The notes beneath the pieces are model-generated. The model made no database searches. It was not told the origin of the DNA and was given only the letters and a program-made list of their open reading frames with translations. A stretch of DNA of 62,672 nucleotides. It comes from Syntrophaceae bacterium. Its GTDB lineage: Bacteria > Desulfobacterota > Syntrophia > Syntrophales > Smithellaceae. This document shows, in pieces, positions 53,407 to 62,619 of the stretch (within the stretch, counting starts at the first letter, position 1; each line of letters opens with the position of its first letter). Both the position numbers and the translations under genes were made by a program. Where the stretch lies: contig PLMQ01000017.1 of the NCBI GenBank assembly GCA_003142535.1, forward strand, positions 41,903 through 104,574, read 5' to 3'.

Positions 53407-54213
53407 ATGCAAGTGACGGCCAAAGATATCTATTCATCTATCGAAGCCATTCGCCAGAAATCACCCGTTGTTCATAACATTACCAATTATGTTGTTATGA
53501 ATAACACGGCCAATGCGCTTCTTGCCATCGGCGCTTCGCCGGTAATGGCGCATGCCGAAGAAGAAGTGGAAGAGATGGTGAATATTGCTTCCGCTTTGGT
53601 AATCAACATCGGAACACTGAGCGAACGCTGGATTTATTCCATGTTCAAGGCCGCTCATCAGGCCAAAAAAAAGGGAATCCCGGTCATCCTTGATCCGGTA
53701 GGATCCGGCGCAACCAGCTACCGTACGCAAACGGCCAGAGAATTGATTGATAATGAACCGCCAACAATCATCCGCGGCAATGCCTCGGAAATTATGGCGC
53801 TCCATGATGACAAAGCAAAAACTAAAGGTGTGGATAGTTCTGCAGCAGCCGATGCGGCAATAACAACAGCGCAAAAACTCAGTGAAAAATATAATTGTGT
53901 AGTTTGCGTGAGCGGGGCGACTGATTATATTATTGAGGGCAACCAAATTATTAAAGTTATGAACGGCCATCCGCTGATGACCAAAGTTACCGGTCTGGGT
54001 TGCACGGCAACAGCTCTCTGCGGAGCTTTTGCAGCTGTTGAAAAAAACTATTTTATGGCGACAGCTAAAACAATGGCTGTTATGGGCATTGCCGGAGAAA
54101 TGGCAGCGGAAATCGCGATAGGTCCCGGCAGTATGCAAATGCTTTTTCTGGATAAACTTTATCTCTTGAAGGAAGCCGATATAGAACAGCATCTAAAAAT
54201 TGATGACCTTTAG
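53407..54213 (+). CDS. thiM: Hydroxyethylthiazole kinase
   Basis: 268 residues with CAGGAG upstream. [63 protein letters not shown] and [16 protein letters not shown] match ThiM throughout. It phosphorylates the thiazole alcohol for thiamin salvage. No TPP riboswitch was recognised upstream. A family B repeat separates it from thiE. Confidence 0.95.
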   Translation: MQVTAKDIYSSIEAIRQKSPVVHNITNYVVMNNTANALLAIGASPVMAHAEEEVEEMVNIASALVINIGTLSERWIYSMFKAAHQAKKKGIPVILDPVGSGATSYRTQTARELIDNEPPTIIRGNASEIMALHDDKAKTKGVDSSAAADAAITTAQKLSEKYNCVVCVSGATDYIIEGNQIIKVMNGHPLMTKVTGLGCTATALCGAFAAVEKNYFMATAKTMAVMGIAGEMAAEIAIGPGSMQMLFLDKLYLLKEADIEQHLKIDDL

Positions 54214-54227
54214 ATTTCAAAGGATAA

Positions 54228-54325
54228 CGCGGCGGCAAGGAAGAGGTTCCGCAGGCGTATTTAGTAATACGTCGAGGAAGCCTCTGACGCAGCCAACAAA
54301 GTTAGCCGAAGAAAGCTAAAGGGAA
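54228..54325 (+). repeat. Family B repeat between thiM and thiE
   Basis: AACGCGGCGGCAAGGAAGAG, GTATTTAGTAATACGTCGAG, GAAGCCTCTGACGCAGCC, AACAAAGTTAGCCGAAGAAA. It lacks an X module. It ends 12 bases before thiE and may have separated a thiME operon. Confidence 0.75.
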
Positions 54326-54337
54326 TGGAGAATAGTG

Positions 54338-54967
54338 ATGCGCGGATTATATCTCGTAACCGACCGCGGTTTATGCGGGCAAAAGCCGTTGGAAGATATG
54401 ATCCTGCAGGCGGTTCGGGGCGGTGTCGCCTATGTGCAATTACGCGAGAAAGAAATATCTACGCGCCTGTTTGTGGAAGAAGCGCAAAGAATAAAGAAGC
54501 TCTTGGCGAAGTATAAGATTCCGCTGATTATCAATGATCGTATTGATGTTGCTCTGGCCTGCGGTGCAGATGGCGTACATATCGGCCAGGAGGACATGCC
54601 TTACGTTACAGCGCGATCACTCATGGGTAAGAAAGCGATCATCGGCCTTTCCGTGGAAACATGGGAAGATGTGGAAGAAAGCCAGAAGCTGGATGTGGAT
54701 TATATTGGGGTTAGCCCTGTTTTTGCGACGCCGACAAAGACCGATACAAAAGGTGAGTGGGGGCTGGAAGGCCTCGCGAAAATTAAAACTTTCAGCCGTC
54801 ATCCGATAGTTGCTATTGGTGGCATTAATGAATCCAATGCAAGAGATGTCGCAGCAGCGGGGGCTGATTGCATCGCCGTGGTATCGGCAATATGTGCTGC
54901 GGCCGATCCCGTAGTGGCAGCCCGCAAGCTAAATGAAATTATTAACGCGGCTTTAAACAAGAGGTAA
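54338..54967 (+). CDS. thiE: Thiamine-phosphate synthase
   Basis: 209 residues from ATG 54338 (MRGLYLVTDRGLCG); GGAG lies nine bases upstream. VAYVQLREKEISTRLFVEEA, IINDRIDVALACGADGVHIG, QEDMPY, SVETWEDVEESQ, GVSPVFATPTKTD and VAIGGINESNARDVAAAGAD are ThiE motifs. It joins HMP-PP and HET-P to thiamin phosphate. It follows thiM and precedes a HAD phosphatase-like gene. Confidence 0.95.
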   Translation: MRGLYLVTDRGLCGQKPLEDMILQAVRGGVAYVQLREKEISTRLFVEEAQRIKKLLAKYKIPLIINDRIDVALACGADGVHIGQEDMPYVTARSLMGKKAIIGLSVETWEDVEESQKLDVDYIGVSPVFATPTKTDTKGEWGLEGLAKIKTFSRHPIVAIGGINESNARDVAAAGADCIAVVSAICAAADPVVAARKLNEIINAALNKR

Positions 54968-54972
54968 TAGCA

Positions 54973-55782
54973 TTGCCCGACAAACTGATCATCTTTGATT
55001 ATTCGGGAACGCTGAGTATGGAGATGGCCGCGTTTGCCCGTCCCGATAATTTAATGAAGCATCTGAAAAGCAGCGGTTTGTTTACGCTGGGCGTGGACAG
55101 CTTCGCTTTGTTCTGGGAAATAATAAATGCAACCTGGACAAAGGGTAGTACCACCAAACTTGGATACAAGAACGTAATGCAGGCGCGCATATGCGAATTA
55201 TTTCCTGAGATAACGGGATCGAGACAACCCGAAGTAGCAAATGCAGTCGCCCGTTTCGTTGGTGCATATCTTGATCATTCGCGAATTGATGAACACTGGC
55301 AATCAATTCTTCAGGAACTATCTGCAAAAAAATCAGTTCAGGTTATTATTGCCACCGACCACTATGCCGAAGCGACCGACGTCATTATCAAATATCTTAG
55401 CGCGTGGAATATTCAGGCAACAACTACAGCAGCGCGTAGTAGCGGTAATTACATTGTGGCCAATTCCGCCGATATCGGAGCCCAAAAATCTGAAAGAAAG
55501 TTTTGGGAAACAATTAAAACAAAGTGCGGCGACAATATACATAAAGCAATGCTGATTGATGATTTTGGCGCCAACGAACAAAGTGCCGATGCTTATGCGC
55601 AGGCAAACGTAATATCCGCGCGCCGGCAAAAGACGATAAAGTTATTGGAAAATGTTTTTTCGGGTCAAGTGGAATGCTTCTCGTTTGCGGCATTGGAGGC
55701 ATCGATTGCCGATTTGGTCGCACAGGTTTCGGCAAAAATCGCGCAATTTTTATCGGAGGGAAAAGGGGGAAATATTGTTTAG
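54973..55782 (+). CDS. HAD-superfamily hydrolase-like protein
   Basis: 269 residues, TTG start five bases after thiE. The N-terminal FDYSGTLSMEMAAFARPDN gives the HAD motif I with the second Asp replaced by Ser (DYSGT); later VIIATDHYAEATDVIIKYLS (motif II) and KAMLIDDFGANEQSADAYAQ (motif IV acidic pair). Close linkage to thiE suggests a phosphatase in thiamin metabolism, but the motif I change means activity is uncertain. Confidence 0.7.
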   Translation: MPDKLIIFDYSGTLSMEMAAFARPDNLMKHLKSSGLFTLGVDSFALFWEIINATWTKGSTTKLGYKNVMQARICELFPEITGSRQPEVANAVARFVGAYLDHSRIDEHWQSILQELSAKKSVQVIIATDHYAEATDVIIKYLSAWNIQATTTAARSSGNYIVANSADIGAQKSERKFWETIKTKCGDNIHKAMLIDDFGANEQSADAYAQANVISARRQKTIKLLENVFSGQVECFSFAALEASIADLVAQVSAKIAQFLSEGKGGNIV

Positions 55783-55854
55783 AGCCTTTACAGGTATTCA
55801 GGAAGTGATTAATATATGACTCATTATAAATATAAAACTCAGGGAGGCAGAAAA

Positions 55855-56250
55855 ATGAAGCGGGTAATGGTAATTATGGCAGCAATGTTTTTGCTTATGA
55901 CCTTTAGCATGGCTAATGCCAAAGATTATGAAATATCGAAAAAGAGCGGTGATTATAGTGTGCAGGTCAGGATTGACAAGAACCCGCCTGTAACAGGTAA
56001 GAATAAAATGGAAGTTTCCATTAAAGATAATGCCGGTAAAGATGTTACTGATGCGGCAGTGGTTGTGGAATATGGAATGCCCGCCATGCCGGGAATGGGG
56101 GCGATGAATTACAAGGCCAATGCGGAGTTGAAAGCAGGAAAATATTCGGCGGCTCTGGATTTTTCCATGTCCGGCGCGTGGTTCGTCAATATTAAAATTA
56201 CCAAAGCAGGCAAAACACAAACGGTAAAATTAAATATCGATGTCAAATAG
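55855..56250 (+). CDS. YtkA-like periplasmic protein of the efflux operon
   Basis: 131 residues, AGGGAGG eight bases before ATG 55855; an upstream ATG at 55816 is less likely. Signal peptide VIMAAMFLLMTFSMANAK. The Ig-like domain (YSVQVRIDKNPPVTGKNKME, VVVEYGMPAMPGMGAMNYKA, GAWFVNIKITK) is the YtkA/FixH-like fold; the Met-rich MPAMPGMGAM suggests copper or silver binding in the periplasm. Overlaps the TolC-like gene by 11 bases. Confidence 0.8.
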   Translation: MKRVMVIMAAMFLLMTFSMANAKDYEISKKSGDYSVQVRIDKNPPVTGKNKMEVSIKDNAGKDVTDAAVVVEYGMPAMPGMGAMNYKANAELKAGKYSAALDFSMSGAWFVNIKITKAGKTQTVKLNIDVK

Positions 56251-57514
56251 ACTGATGAACATAGGCCTCTTGCTGGTGGCCTTTTTGCTGATGGGTGCTG
56301 CTCCCGGCGCTGATGATGCAACTCTCCGTGGCTTAATTACAGAGGCTCTCAAGAATAGTCCGGACATTCAGGCATCATCCGCCCGGATAGAAGCGGCAAA
56401 ATTTCGTGTGCCGCAAGCGGGCAGCTTGCCCGATCCCCAGGTTTCTTTCGGCTATCAAAATGAAGGCTTTGACCGCTATTCTTATGGTCAGGAGCAGGGT
56501 TCCCAATGGATGTTTTCGGCATCCCAGCAGTTTCTCTTTCCGGGAAAGCGGACACTCAAGGAAGATATGGTCAAAAGGGATGTCGAAGGCATGGAAGCCA
56601 TGCATGAACTTTTGCAGCATAAAATTGCAGCACGGGTTAAGGAACTTTATTATGATCTGTTCCTGGCTTACAAGAACATTGAAATCCTGCAGGACAAACG
56701 CGATATTTTTGCCCACATTGAAGATCTAACGATGACGCGTTACGCGGCAGGCAAGGCTGTACAGCAGGAAGTCCTGATGGCGCAAACGGAAAAGTATATG
56801 CTTCTGGAAAAAGAAGAAATGCTCAAGCAAAAAATTCAATCTTTAGAAGCAATGATGAGCGCTACACTGGGCAGACAAAAAGTAGAAGTAATACCTAACC
56901 CTTCTGAACCTGCATACAAATTATTTTCTCTTAGCGCGGATGAAGCTGTGGATATGGCGCTCGCGCGTTCACCGGAAATAAAATATCGCAGCAAGATGAT
57001 TGCAGCCGCGGAAGTAAAAGAACTGATGGCCAAAAGAGAATACTTTCCTGATCTGGCGATCAGCGCCGGTTATTACAACCGTTCCGGTGATTTCAAGGAT
57101 ATGTGGAGCGCAACGGCAACCATAAATATTCCCTTATATTTTTTGACGAAACAAAAACCGGCTGTAGCGGAAGCAAGAGCAAATATCAGCTCCGCTAAAC
57201 AGGAACTGGCAGCGGTGAAGCTGATGCTTACGGCGGCGATAAAGGATAATTATTCCATGCTTCGCTCGTCGGAAAAGCTCATGGATATTTACAAAAGTGC
57301 CTTGATTCCCAAAAACAGCCAGGATTTGGAGCAGGCGCTGACGAATTATTCCACGGGAAAGGCTGATGCATCCGCTGTAATATCCCGCCTGAAAACATTA
57401 TTGGATTATGAAACATTATACTGGGGCCAGCTTGTGGAAAGAGAAAAAGCAATAGCCAGACTGCAGGCGATAACAGCACAGTTTGATCAACCCGCAGAAG
57501 GCGAGAATAAATGA
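56240..57514 (+). CDS. TolC-family outer membrane efflux protein (CusC-like)
   Basis: 424 residues with signal peptide (IGLLLVAFLLMGAAPG). Two structural repeats of the TolC type: LITEALKNSPDIQASSARIE, AAKFRVPQAGSLPDPQVSFG and later AVDMALARSPEIKYRSKMIA, AAEVKELMAKREYFPDLAIS. It forms the outer-membrane duct of the CusA/CusB pump. Overlaps the cusB-like start by four bases. Confidence 0.9.
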   Translation: MSNRLMNIGLLLVAFLLMGAAPGADDATLRGLITEALKNSPDIQASSARIEAAKFRVPQAGSLPDPQVSFGYQNEGFDRYSYGQEQGSQWMFSASQQFLFPGKRTLKEDMVKRDVEGMEAMHELLQHKIAARVKELYYDLFLAYKNIEILQDKRDIFAHIEDLTMTRYAAGKAVQQEVLMAQTEKYMLLEKEEMLKQKIQSLEAMMSATLGRQKVEVIPNPSEPAYKLFSLSADEAVDMALARSPEIKYRSKMIAAAEVKELMAKREYFPDLAISAGYYNRSGDFKDMWSATATINIPLYFLTKQKPAVAEARANISSAKQELAAVKLMLTAAIKDNYSMLRSSEKLMDIYKSALIPKNSQDLEQALTNYSTGKADASAVISRLKTLLDYETLYWGQLVEREKAIARLQAITAQFDQPAEGENK

Positions 57515-58773
57515 GGAAAGTTATGCGTTGTACATACGTTGAGGAAGTCAACGACGCAGCCAACAAAGTTAGCCAAAGAAAGCGAATTGGTATAAGTTTG
57601 TTGGCATTGAATATTGTCCTATTCTTGCTGTTTGTCACCGCAGCCATAGCACAAGATCATTCAGGGCATTCGTCAACGCCTGCGAAAACAAATAAAGCCG
57701 TAACCCAGAAAAAAACACCGGTTGTTGAAGAAACCGAGCAGGATGTTCCGAAAGTGGAAATATCAGCCGAACAGCAAAAACTGATCGGTGTAAAAACAGT
57801 TCAGGTTGCGCTGCGTCCGCTGCAAAAGGTTATCCGCACTGTTGGGAAAGTGGAAGCAAATGAGCATAACCTTGCCACCGTTAATGCAAAAATGGAAGGC
57901 TGGATTGAAAAACTTTATGTGGATGTAACCGGCAGCTACGTAAAAAAAGGTGATCCGCTGGTGGAGATTTACAGCCCCGAGTTGGTTGCCTCGCAGCGCG
58001 AATTGCTCTTGGCGCTAAAATGGACAAAACAATCGGCCGAGCCTAAGCAAAGTACATCAGCAGATATAAACCGTATGTTGGCGCAAGATGTCGGAGCTAC
58101 ATTGGAAGCCGCCCGGCAGCGCCTTCTGTTCTGGGATATATCGGAAGAACAGATTAAAAAGATAGAGGAAACGGGAAAACCTATCCGCACACTGACACTA
58201 TACAGTCCCGTTAACGGCTTTGTGACGCAGAAAATGGTTGTATCCGGAATGAAGGTCATGCCCGGAGAAAAAATATTCGATATCGCCGATCTTAGCAGTT
58301 TGTGGGTAATTGCTGATGTTTATGAAAATGAATTGCCACTGATTAAAGTAGGCCAGACTGCCGTCATTACTTTGCCGTATCTTCCGGGAAGGTCCATATC
58401 TTCCTCCATTGATTATATTTATCCCACCATTTCCGCAGATACCAGAACGGCGAAAATCCGTCTGAAACTTCATAATGCCGAATATAAACTGAAACCGCAG
58501 ATGTTCGCCAATGTGGAAATTAAAATAAATATGGGGAACAAATTGCTGATTCCGGAATCGGCGGTTATTGATACCGGCAGGGGCATTGTTGCCTACGTTG
58601 ATTTGGGTGATGGTTCTTTCGAACCGCGTGAAATAAAAGCCGGGCTGCGCTCGGATGGATCAATTGAAGTGCTTTATGGTTTGAAAGCGGGAGAAAAAGT
58701 CGTTTCGCAGGCTAATTTCCTCGTTGATTCCGAAGCGCAGTTGAAGGGAATAAAACCGCTACCGCGAAAGTAA
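57511..58773 (+). CDS. CusB-like membrane fusion protein with repeat-encoded N-terminus
   Basis: 420 residues. After a hydrophobic anchor (LLALNIVLFLLFVTAAIA, residues 30-47) and a His-rich stretch (HSGHSS) comes the adaptor core: VGKVEANEHNLATVNAKMEG, WIEKLYVDVTGSYVKKGDPL, VEIYSPELVASQRELL, then LWVIADVYENELPLIKVG, matching CusB. Residues 6-28 (RCTYVEEVNDAANKVSQRKR then IGI) are read from the right part of a family B repeat, ahead of the signal sequence. The ATG at 57511 overlaps the TolC gene (ATGA). Confidence 0.9.
   Translation: MRKVMRCTYVEEVNDAANKVSQRKRIGISLLALNIVLFLLFVTAAIAQDHSGHSSTPAKTNKAVTQKKTPVVEETEQDVPKVEISAEQQKLIGVKTVQVALRPLQKVIRTVGKVEANEHNLATVNAKMEGWIEKLYVDVTGSYVKKGDPLVEIYSPELVASQRELLLALKWTKQSAEPKQSTSADINRMLAQDVGATLEAARQRLLFWDISEEQIKKIEETGKPIRTLTLYSPVNGFVTQKMVVSGMKVMPGEKIFDIADLSSLWVIADVYENELPLIKVGQTAVITLPYLPGRSISSSIDYIYPTISADTRTAKIRLKLHNAEYKLKPQMFANVEIKINMGNKLLIPESAVIDTGRGIVAYVDLGDGSFEPREIKAGLRSDGSIEVLYGLKAGEKVVSQANFLVDSEAQLKGIKPLPRK
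57528..57594 (+). repeat. Family B repeat (right part) inside the cusB-like N-terminus
   Basis: GTACATACGTTGAGGAAGTC, AACGACGCAGCCAACAAAG, TTAGCCAAAGAAAGCGAATT, GGTAT: the same order as 54270-54320 and the right end of 1616-1800. In frame with the gene. Confidence 0.75.
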
Positions 58774-58786
58774 CATAATGTTAATG

Positions 58787-59033
58787 TTGTCATTCCCCTG
58801 CGAGCAATGCGAGACAGGGGAATCCAGAGTATTTGGAAATATATGCAGAGAAGGCTCCGCACAGCAAGGAATAACTGGATTACCCAGCCACCCTGCATTC
58901 GCCGGGCAGGGAGCTGGGTAATGATAAGTGGTGTCATTGCGAGGAGTGCTTTGCACGACGCGGCAATCTTTATATTCTGATTTATTTGCGAGATTGCTTC
59001 TTCACCCGATGGGATCATCGCAATGACAGATTA
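58787..59033. repeat. Two dispersed inverted repeats between cusB and the cassette
   Basis: First unit: GTCATTCCCCTGCGAG, GACAGGGGAATCCAGAG and GGATTACCCAGCCACCC. Second unit: GTCATTGCGAGGAGTGC, GCGGCAATCTT, GAGATTGCTTCTTC and CATCGCAATGACAG (the latter ends inverted). No gene. Confidence 0.65.
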
Positions 59034-59046
59034 TTTTGAAAAGGTG

Positions 59047-59429
59047 TTAGGCTAAGATTGGAGTTCAAATGACAGTTCAGTATAAAGCAGACTTCGATAA
59101 ACTCGAATGGGAGACACCAATTAAAGGAATGAGACACAAGTATATAGACCAGAATAATTTACGTATGCGTCTGGTTGAGTACTCAAAAGAGATGCCACGC
59201 CATTGGTGTGAAAAGGGACACTATGGCTATCTCCTTGAAGGCCAAATGGAAATTGAATATGAAAATGCAAAAATAATTTATAACCAAGGTGATGGTATTT
59301 TTATTCCGGAAGGCCCTGATCACAAGCATCGAGGCAGAGTCCTTTCCGACAAAGCTTTAGTTTTTTTTATTGAAAAAGTTTAACGTGCTAATCCAGCGGA
59401 CGGCTTTCAGCCGCCGCTGGATTAGCACG
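59047..59429 (+). mobile_element. Probable integron-type gene cassette (cupin gene with attC-like site)
   Basis: Left boundary GTTAGGC (59046-59052) fits the GTTRRRY crossover core. The single promoterless gene starts 17 bases later, and its stop TAA lies within GTTTAAC (59378-59384), which fits RYYYAAC. The right boundary is GTTATAG at 59429. Cassette length would be 383 bp. No integrase or array is present, so it would be a lone cassette at a non-integron site. Confidence 0.6.
59069..59383 (+). CDS. Small cupin-domain protein
   Basis: 104 residues. MPRHWCEKGHYGYLLEGQME and GDGIFIPEGPDHKHRG are the two cupin motifs with His/Glu metal ligands. Single-domain cupins bind a metal and serve as isomerases, oxygenases or sensors; substrate unknown. 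GGAG lies six bases before the ATG. It sits between the cusB- and cusA-like genes, where such a gene is not expected; the bordering sites suggest a captured cassette. Confidence 0.88.
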   Translation: MTVQYKADFDKLEWETPIKGMRHKYIDQNNLRMRLVEYSKEMPRHWCEKGHYGYLLEGQMEIEYENAKIIYNQGDGIFIPEGPDHKHRGRVLSDKALVFFIEKV

Positions 59430-59436
59430 TTATAGG
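59378..59436 (+). other. attC-like palindrome
   Basis: AACGTGCTAATCCAGCGG-A-CGGC faces GCCGCCGCTGGATTAGCAC-GTT: a 22-bp stem with a single bulged A and loop TTTCA, flanked by GTTTAAC and GTTATAGG. The bulged base is at the L-box-like position (GCGGACGG). The stem is more perfectly paired than classical attC sites, and a terminator hairpin is an alternative, though no T-run follows. Confidence 0.6.
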
Positions 59437-59448
59437 TAAACCTGAATC

Positions 59449-62400
59449 ATGATCGCTAAAATCATCGAATACAGTGCCCGCAATAAATTCTTTGTTTTCC
59501 TCATTATGTTTTTTGCTGTGGCCTGGGGTATCTGGGCGCTGACACACACGCCGCTTGATGCCATCCCCGATTTAAGCGATACGCAGGTCATCATTTATAC
59601 GGAATGGACGGGTCGCAGCCCCGATCTGGTGGAAGACCAGATAACTTATCCCATCACGTCCACATTGCTCGCCGCTCCCAAGGTACAGGCGGTGCGCGGC
59701 TTTTCCTATCTGGGCAGTTCCTTTATTTACGTAATCTTTGAGGAAGGAACGGATATCTACTGGGCGCGCAGCCGTATTCTGGAATATCTGCAAGCCGTTA
59801 AAAATAAAATACCTGCCGATGTCAATCCCGTTTTAGGGCCGGATGCCACCAGCCTTGGTTGGGGATTTTCCTATGCAATTATTGACGAAACCGGACAGCT
59901 TGATCTGGGCGAGCTGCGTTCACTGCAGGATTATTCCATCAAGCTGGGATTGGAAAGCGTACCTGGTGTTTCGCAGGTGGCAAGTATCGGCGGTTTTGTC
60001 AAACAATATCAGATTACCGTGGAGCCCAATCGCCTGTCCGCTTACAACTTGCCGATAACAAAAGTTATCGAAGCCGTCCGCAAAAGCAATCAGGATGTCG
60101 AAGGTCGTGTTTTGGAATTTTCCGGCGCCGAATACATGGTGCGTGGCCGCGGCTATATCAAGAAGATACAGGATCTCGAAGAAATTGCCGTGGGGTCAAG
60201 TGCTGCGGGAACGCCGGTTTATTTGAAAGATGTCGCCCGCGTGCAGTTGGGCCCGGAAATTCGCCGGGGGCTGGCGGATTTGGATGGCAAGGGTGAAGTG
60301 GCGGGCGGTATAGTTGTTATTCGTTTCGGAGAAAATGTTTTAAGTGTCATCGAACGCGTTCAGGAAAAGATTAATAAGGATATTGCTCCCAGCCTGCCCA
60401 AAGGAGTGAAGATTGTCGCTACTTACGACCGCTCGGATTTAATTCGAGGCTCCATCAGTACGCTTCGGGATGAAATTATCAAACTGGCCCTTGCAGTAAG
60501 TATCGTCTGCCTGATCTTTTTGTTTCATCTACCCAGCGCGCTGGTTGTCATTATGACGCTGCCCATCGCCATCATTATATCTTTTATCTGCATGTATTAT
60601 CTGGGGGTCACTTCCAATATCATGAGTTTAAGCGGGATTGCCATAGCTATTGGGGCGATGGTGGATGCTTCCATAATCATGGTTGAAAACGCCCACAAGA
60701 AACTTGAGGAATGGGAGCACAAAGGTAAGCCGGGAAAACGCAGCGATGTGATTATCGCCGCAGCCCAGGAAGTTGGCCCCTCTTTATTCTTTTCGCTTTT
60801 GGTGATCACCGTTGGTTTTCTGCCTGTCTTTACCTTGCAGGCGCAATCAGGGCGATTATTCAAACCGCTGGCTTATACCAAGACTTTCGCCATGCTCTTC
60901 TCCTCTTTTCTGGCCATAACGCTCACGCCGGTTTTGATGACTTTATTTATTCGCGGGAAAATTCGTCCGGAAGAGAAAAATCCGGTGAGCCTGATCCTGC
61001 ATAAGATTTATGAGCCTGTAGCGACTCTGGCTATCCGTTTTCGCAAAGCCGTAATAATCATCGCCATTATCATTATGGCGCTGACTGTTTATCCTTTTTT
61101 GAAACTGGGTTCGGAATTTATGCCGCCTCTTTATGAAGGCTCTCTTTTCTATATGCCGGTCACAACGCCGGGTGTTTCCGTATCCGAAGCAGCGCGGCTC
61201 CTGCAGATGCAGGATAAACTGCTGAAGGAGATTCCGGAAGTAACATCGGTCTTCGGCAAGGCCGGAAGGGCGGAGACGGCTACCGATCCGGCGCCGGTGG
61301 AAATGTTTGAAACCGTCATCAACCTGAAGCCTGAAGCACAATGGCGCAAAGATATGACAGTGGAGAAGCTCAAAGATGAGATGAACGACGCTCTCAGCAT
61401 TCCCGGTGTTGCCAATTCCTTTACCATGCCTATCAAGGCGCGCATTGACATGCTGGCGACCGGCATCCGCACGCCGGTGGGAATAAAAATCCTCGGTCCC
61501 GATCTTGTGGAAATTGAAAAAATCGGCATCCAACTGGAACATGAACTGCGCGATGTTCCAGGTACACGCAGCGTCTATGCTGAGCGAGTAGCCACCGGAT
61601 ATTTTCTGGATATCGTCATCAATCGCAATGCGATTGCCCGTTACGGATTGGCGGTAGATGATGTCAACGAAGTTATTCAAACGGCAATCGGCGGGATGAA
61701 CCTGACGACAACAATTGAAGGGCGCGCGCGCTATCCGGTGAATATCCGCTATCCGCGCGATTTACGCAGTGATCTTGATAAGCTAAAAAGAATTCTTGTA
61801 CCGGTGATGTCCGCACCGCGAGCGAGTGCACCTGCCGCCACAGGAATGACAACGAGTGGCAATATATTGCAGGTGCCGCTGGGAGAACTGGCAGACTTTC
61901 GCATTATCCGCGGGCCCACAGCCATTAAAAGCGAAGAAGGTCTTTTGACTTCTTATGTCTACATTGATCTGGCGGGGCGGGATGTCGGCACTTATGTAGA
62001 AGATGCCCGCAAAAAAGCGGCGGCAGTAAAGTTGCCGGAAGGCTATCGCCTGATCTGGAGCGGCGAGTATGAATATATCCTCAAAACACATGAGCGATTG
62101 AAACTGATTATTCCTTTTACCTTGCTGATTATTTTTCTGTTGCTCTATTTGAATACAAAGTCGGTAACAAAGACGATGATTGTCTTGCTGGCTGTGCCTT
62201 TTTCTCTGGTCGGTTCTTTCTGGTTTTTATATTTGCTTAATTACAATATGAGCATTGCCGTTTGGGTGGGCATTATCGCGCTGGCGGGACTCGATGCAGA
62301 GACAGGTGTCGTCATGCTTTTGTATCTTGATCTCGCTTATGAAAAATGGAAAAAGGAAGGCCTGCTGAAAACCGCCGGTGATTTAAAAGATGCGATTATG

Positions 62401-62619
62401 TTCGGTGCGGTCAAGCGCATCCGCCCCAAGATTATGACGGTAAGCGTGATTCTAGCCGGTTTGATTCCGATCATGTTCAGCCACGGCGCGGGCGCTGATG
62501 TAATGAAGCGCATTGCCGCCCCGATGATTGGCGGTGTCGTCACTTCCACAATTCTGGAACTCATCATCTATCCCGCTATCTATATGATTTGGCGCAGCAG
62601 GGAGATTAGCCGGAACTAG
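59449..62619 (+). CDS. cusA: CusA/CzcA-family heavy-metal RND efflux pump
   Basis: 1056 residues, full length. N-terminal helix then TPLDAIPDLSDTQVIIYTEW, GRSPDLVEDQITYPITSTLL are the HME-RND signature. The large periplasmic domains carry methionines expected for Cu(I)/Ag(I) binding (APVEMFETVI and ARIDMLATGIRTPVG). The TM4 acidic relay GIAIAIGAMVDASIIMVENA and the C-terminal GLDAETGVVMLLYLDLAY fit CusA. It exports monovalent metal by proton antiport with the CusB- and TolC-like proteins upstream. The cupin cassette separates it from cusB. Confidence 0.94.
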   Translation: MIAKIIEYSARNKFFVFLIMFFAVAWGIWALTHTPLDAIPDLSDTQVIIYTEWTGRSPDLVEDQITYPITSTLLAAPKVQAVRGFSYLGSSFIYVIFEEGTDIYWARSRILEYLQAVKNKIPADVNPVLGPDATSLGWGFSYAIIDETGQLDLGELRSLQDYSIKLGLESVPGVSQVASIGGFVKQYQITVEPNRLSAYNLPITKVIEAVRKSNQDVEGRVLEFSGAEYMVRGRGYIKKIQDLEEIAVGSSAAGTPVYLKDVARVQLGPEIRRGLADLDGKGEVAGGIVVIRFGENVLSVIERVQEKINKDIAPSLPKGVKIVATYDRSDLIRGSISTLRDEIIKLALAVSIVCLIFLFHLPSALVVIMTLPIAIIISFICMYYLGVTSNIMSLSGIAIAIGAMVDASIIMVENAHKKLEEWEHKGKPGKRSDVIIAAAQEVGPSLFFSLLVITVGFLPVFTLQAQSGRLFKPLAYTKTFAMLFSSFLAITLTPVLMTLFIRGKIRPEEKNPVSLILHKIYEPVATLAIRFRKAVIIIAIIIMALTVYPFLKLGSEFMPPLYEGSLFYMPVTTPGVSVSEAARLLQMQDKLLKEIPEVTSVFGKAGRAETATDPAPVEMFETVINLKPEAQWRKDMTVEKLKDEMNDALSIPGVANSFTMPIKARIDMLATGIRTPVGIKILGPDLVEIEKIGIQLEHELRDVPGTRSVYAERVATGYFLDIVINRNAIARYGLAVDDVNEVIQTAIGGMNLTTTIEGRARYPVNIRYPRDLRSDLDKLKRILVPVMSAPRASAPAATGMTTSGNILQVPLGELADFRIIRGPTAIKSEEGLLTSYVYIDLAGRDVGTYVEDARKKAAAVKLPEGYRLIWSGEYEYILKTHERLKLIIPFTLLIIFLLLYLNTKSVTKTMIVLLAVPFSLVGSFWFLYLLNYNMSIAVWVGIIALAGLDAETGVVMLLYLDLAYEKWKKEGLLKTAGDLKDAIMFGAVKRIRPKIMTVSVILAGLIPIMFSHGAGADVMKRIAAPMIGGVVTSTILELIIYPAIYMIWRSREISRN

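Noticed and set aside
59378-59436. Simple rho-independent terminator after the cupin gene
   Set aside because: Not excluded, but no T-run follows and a terminator inside the cusB-cusA unit is unlikely; the core sites at both ends favour the cassette reading.
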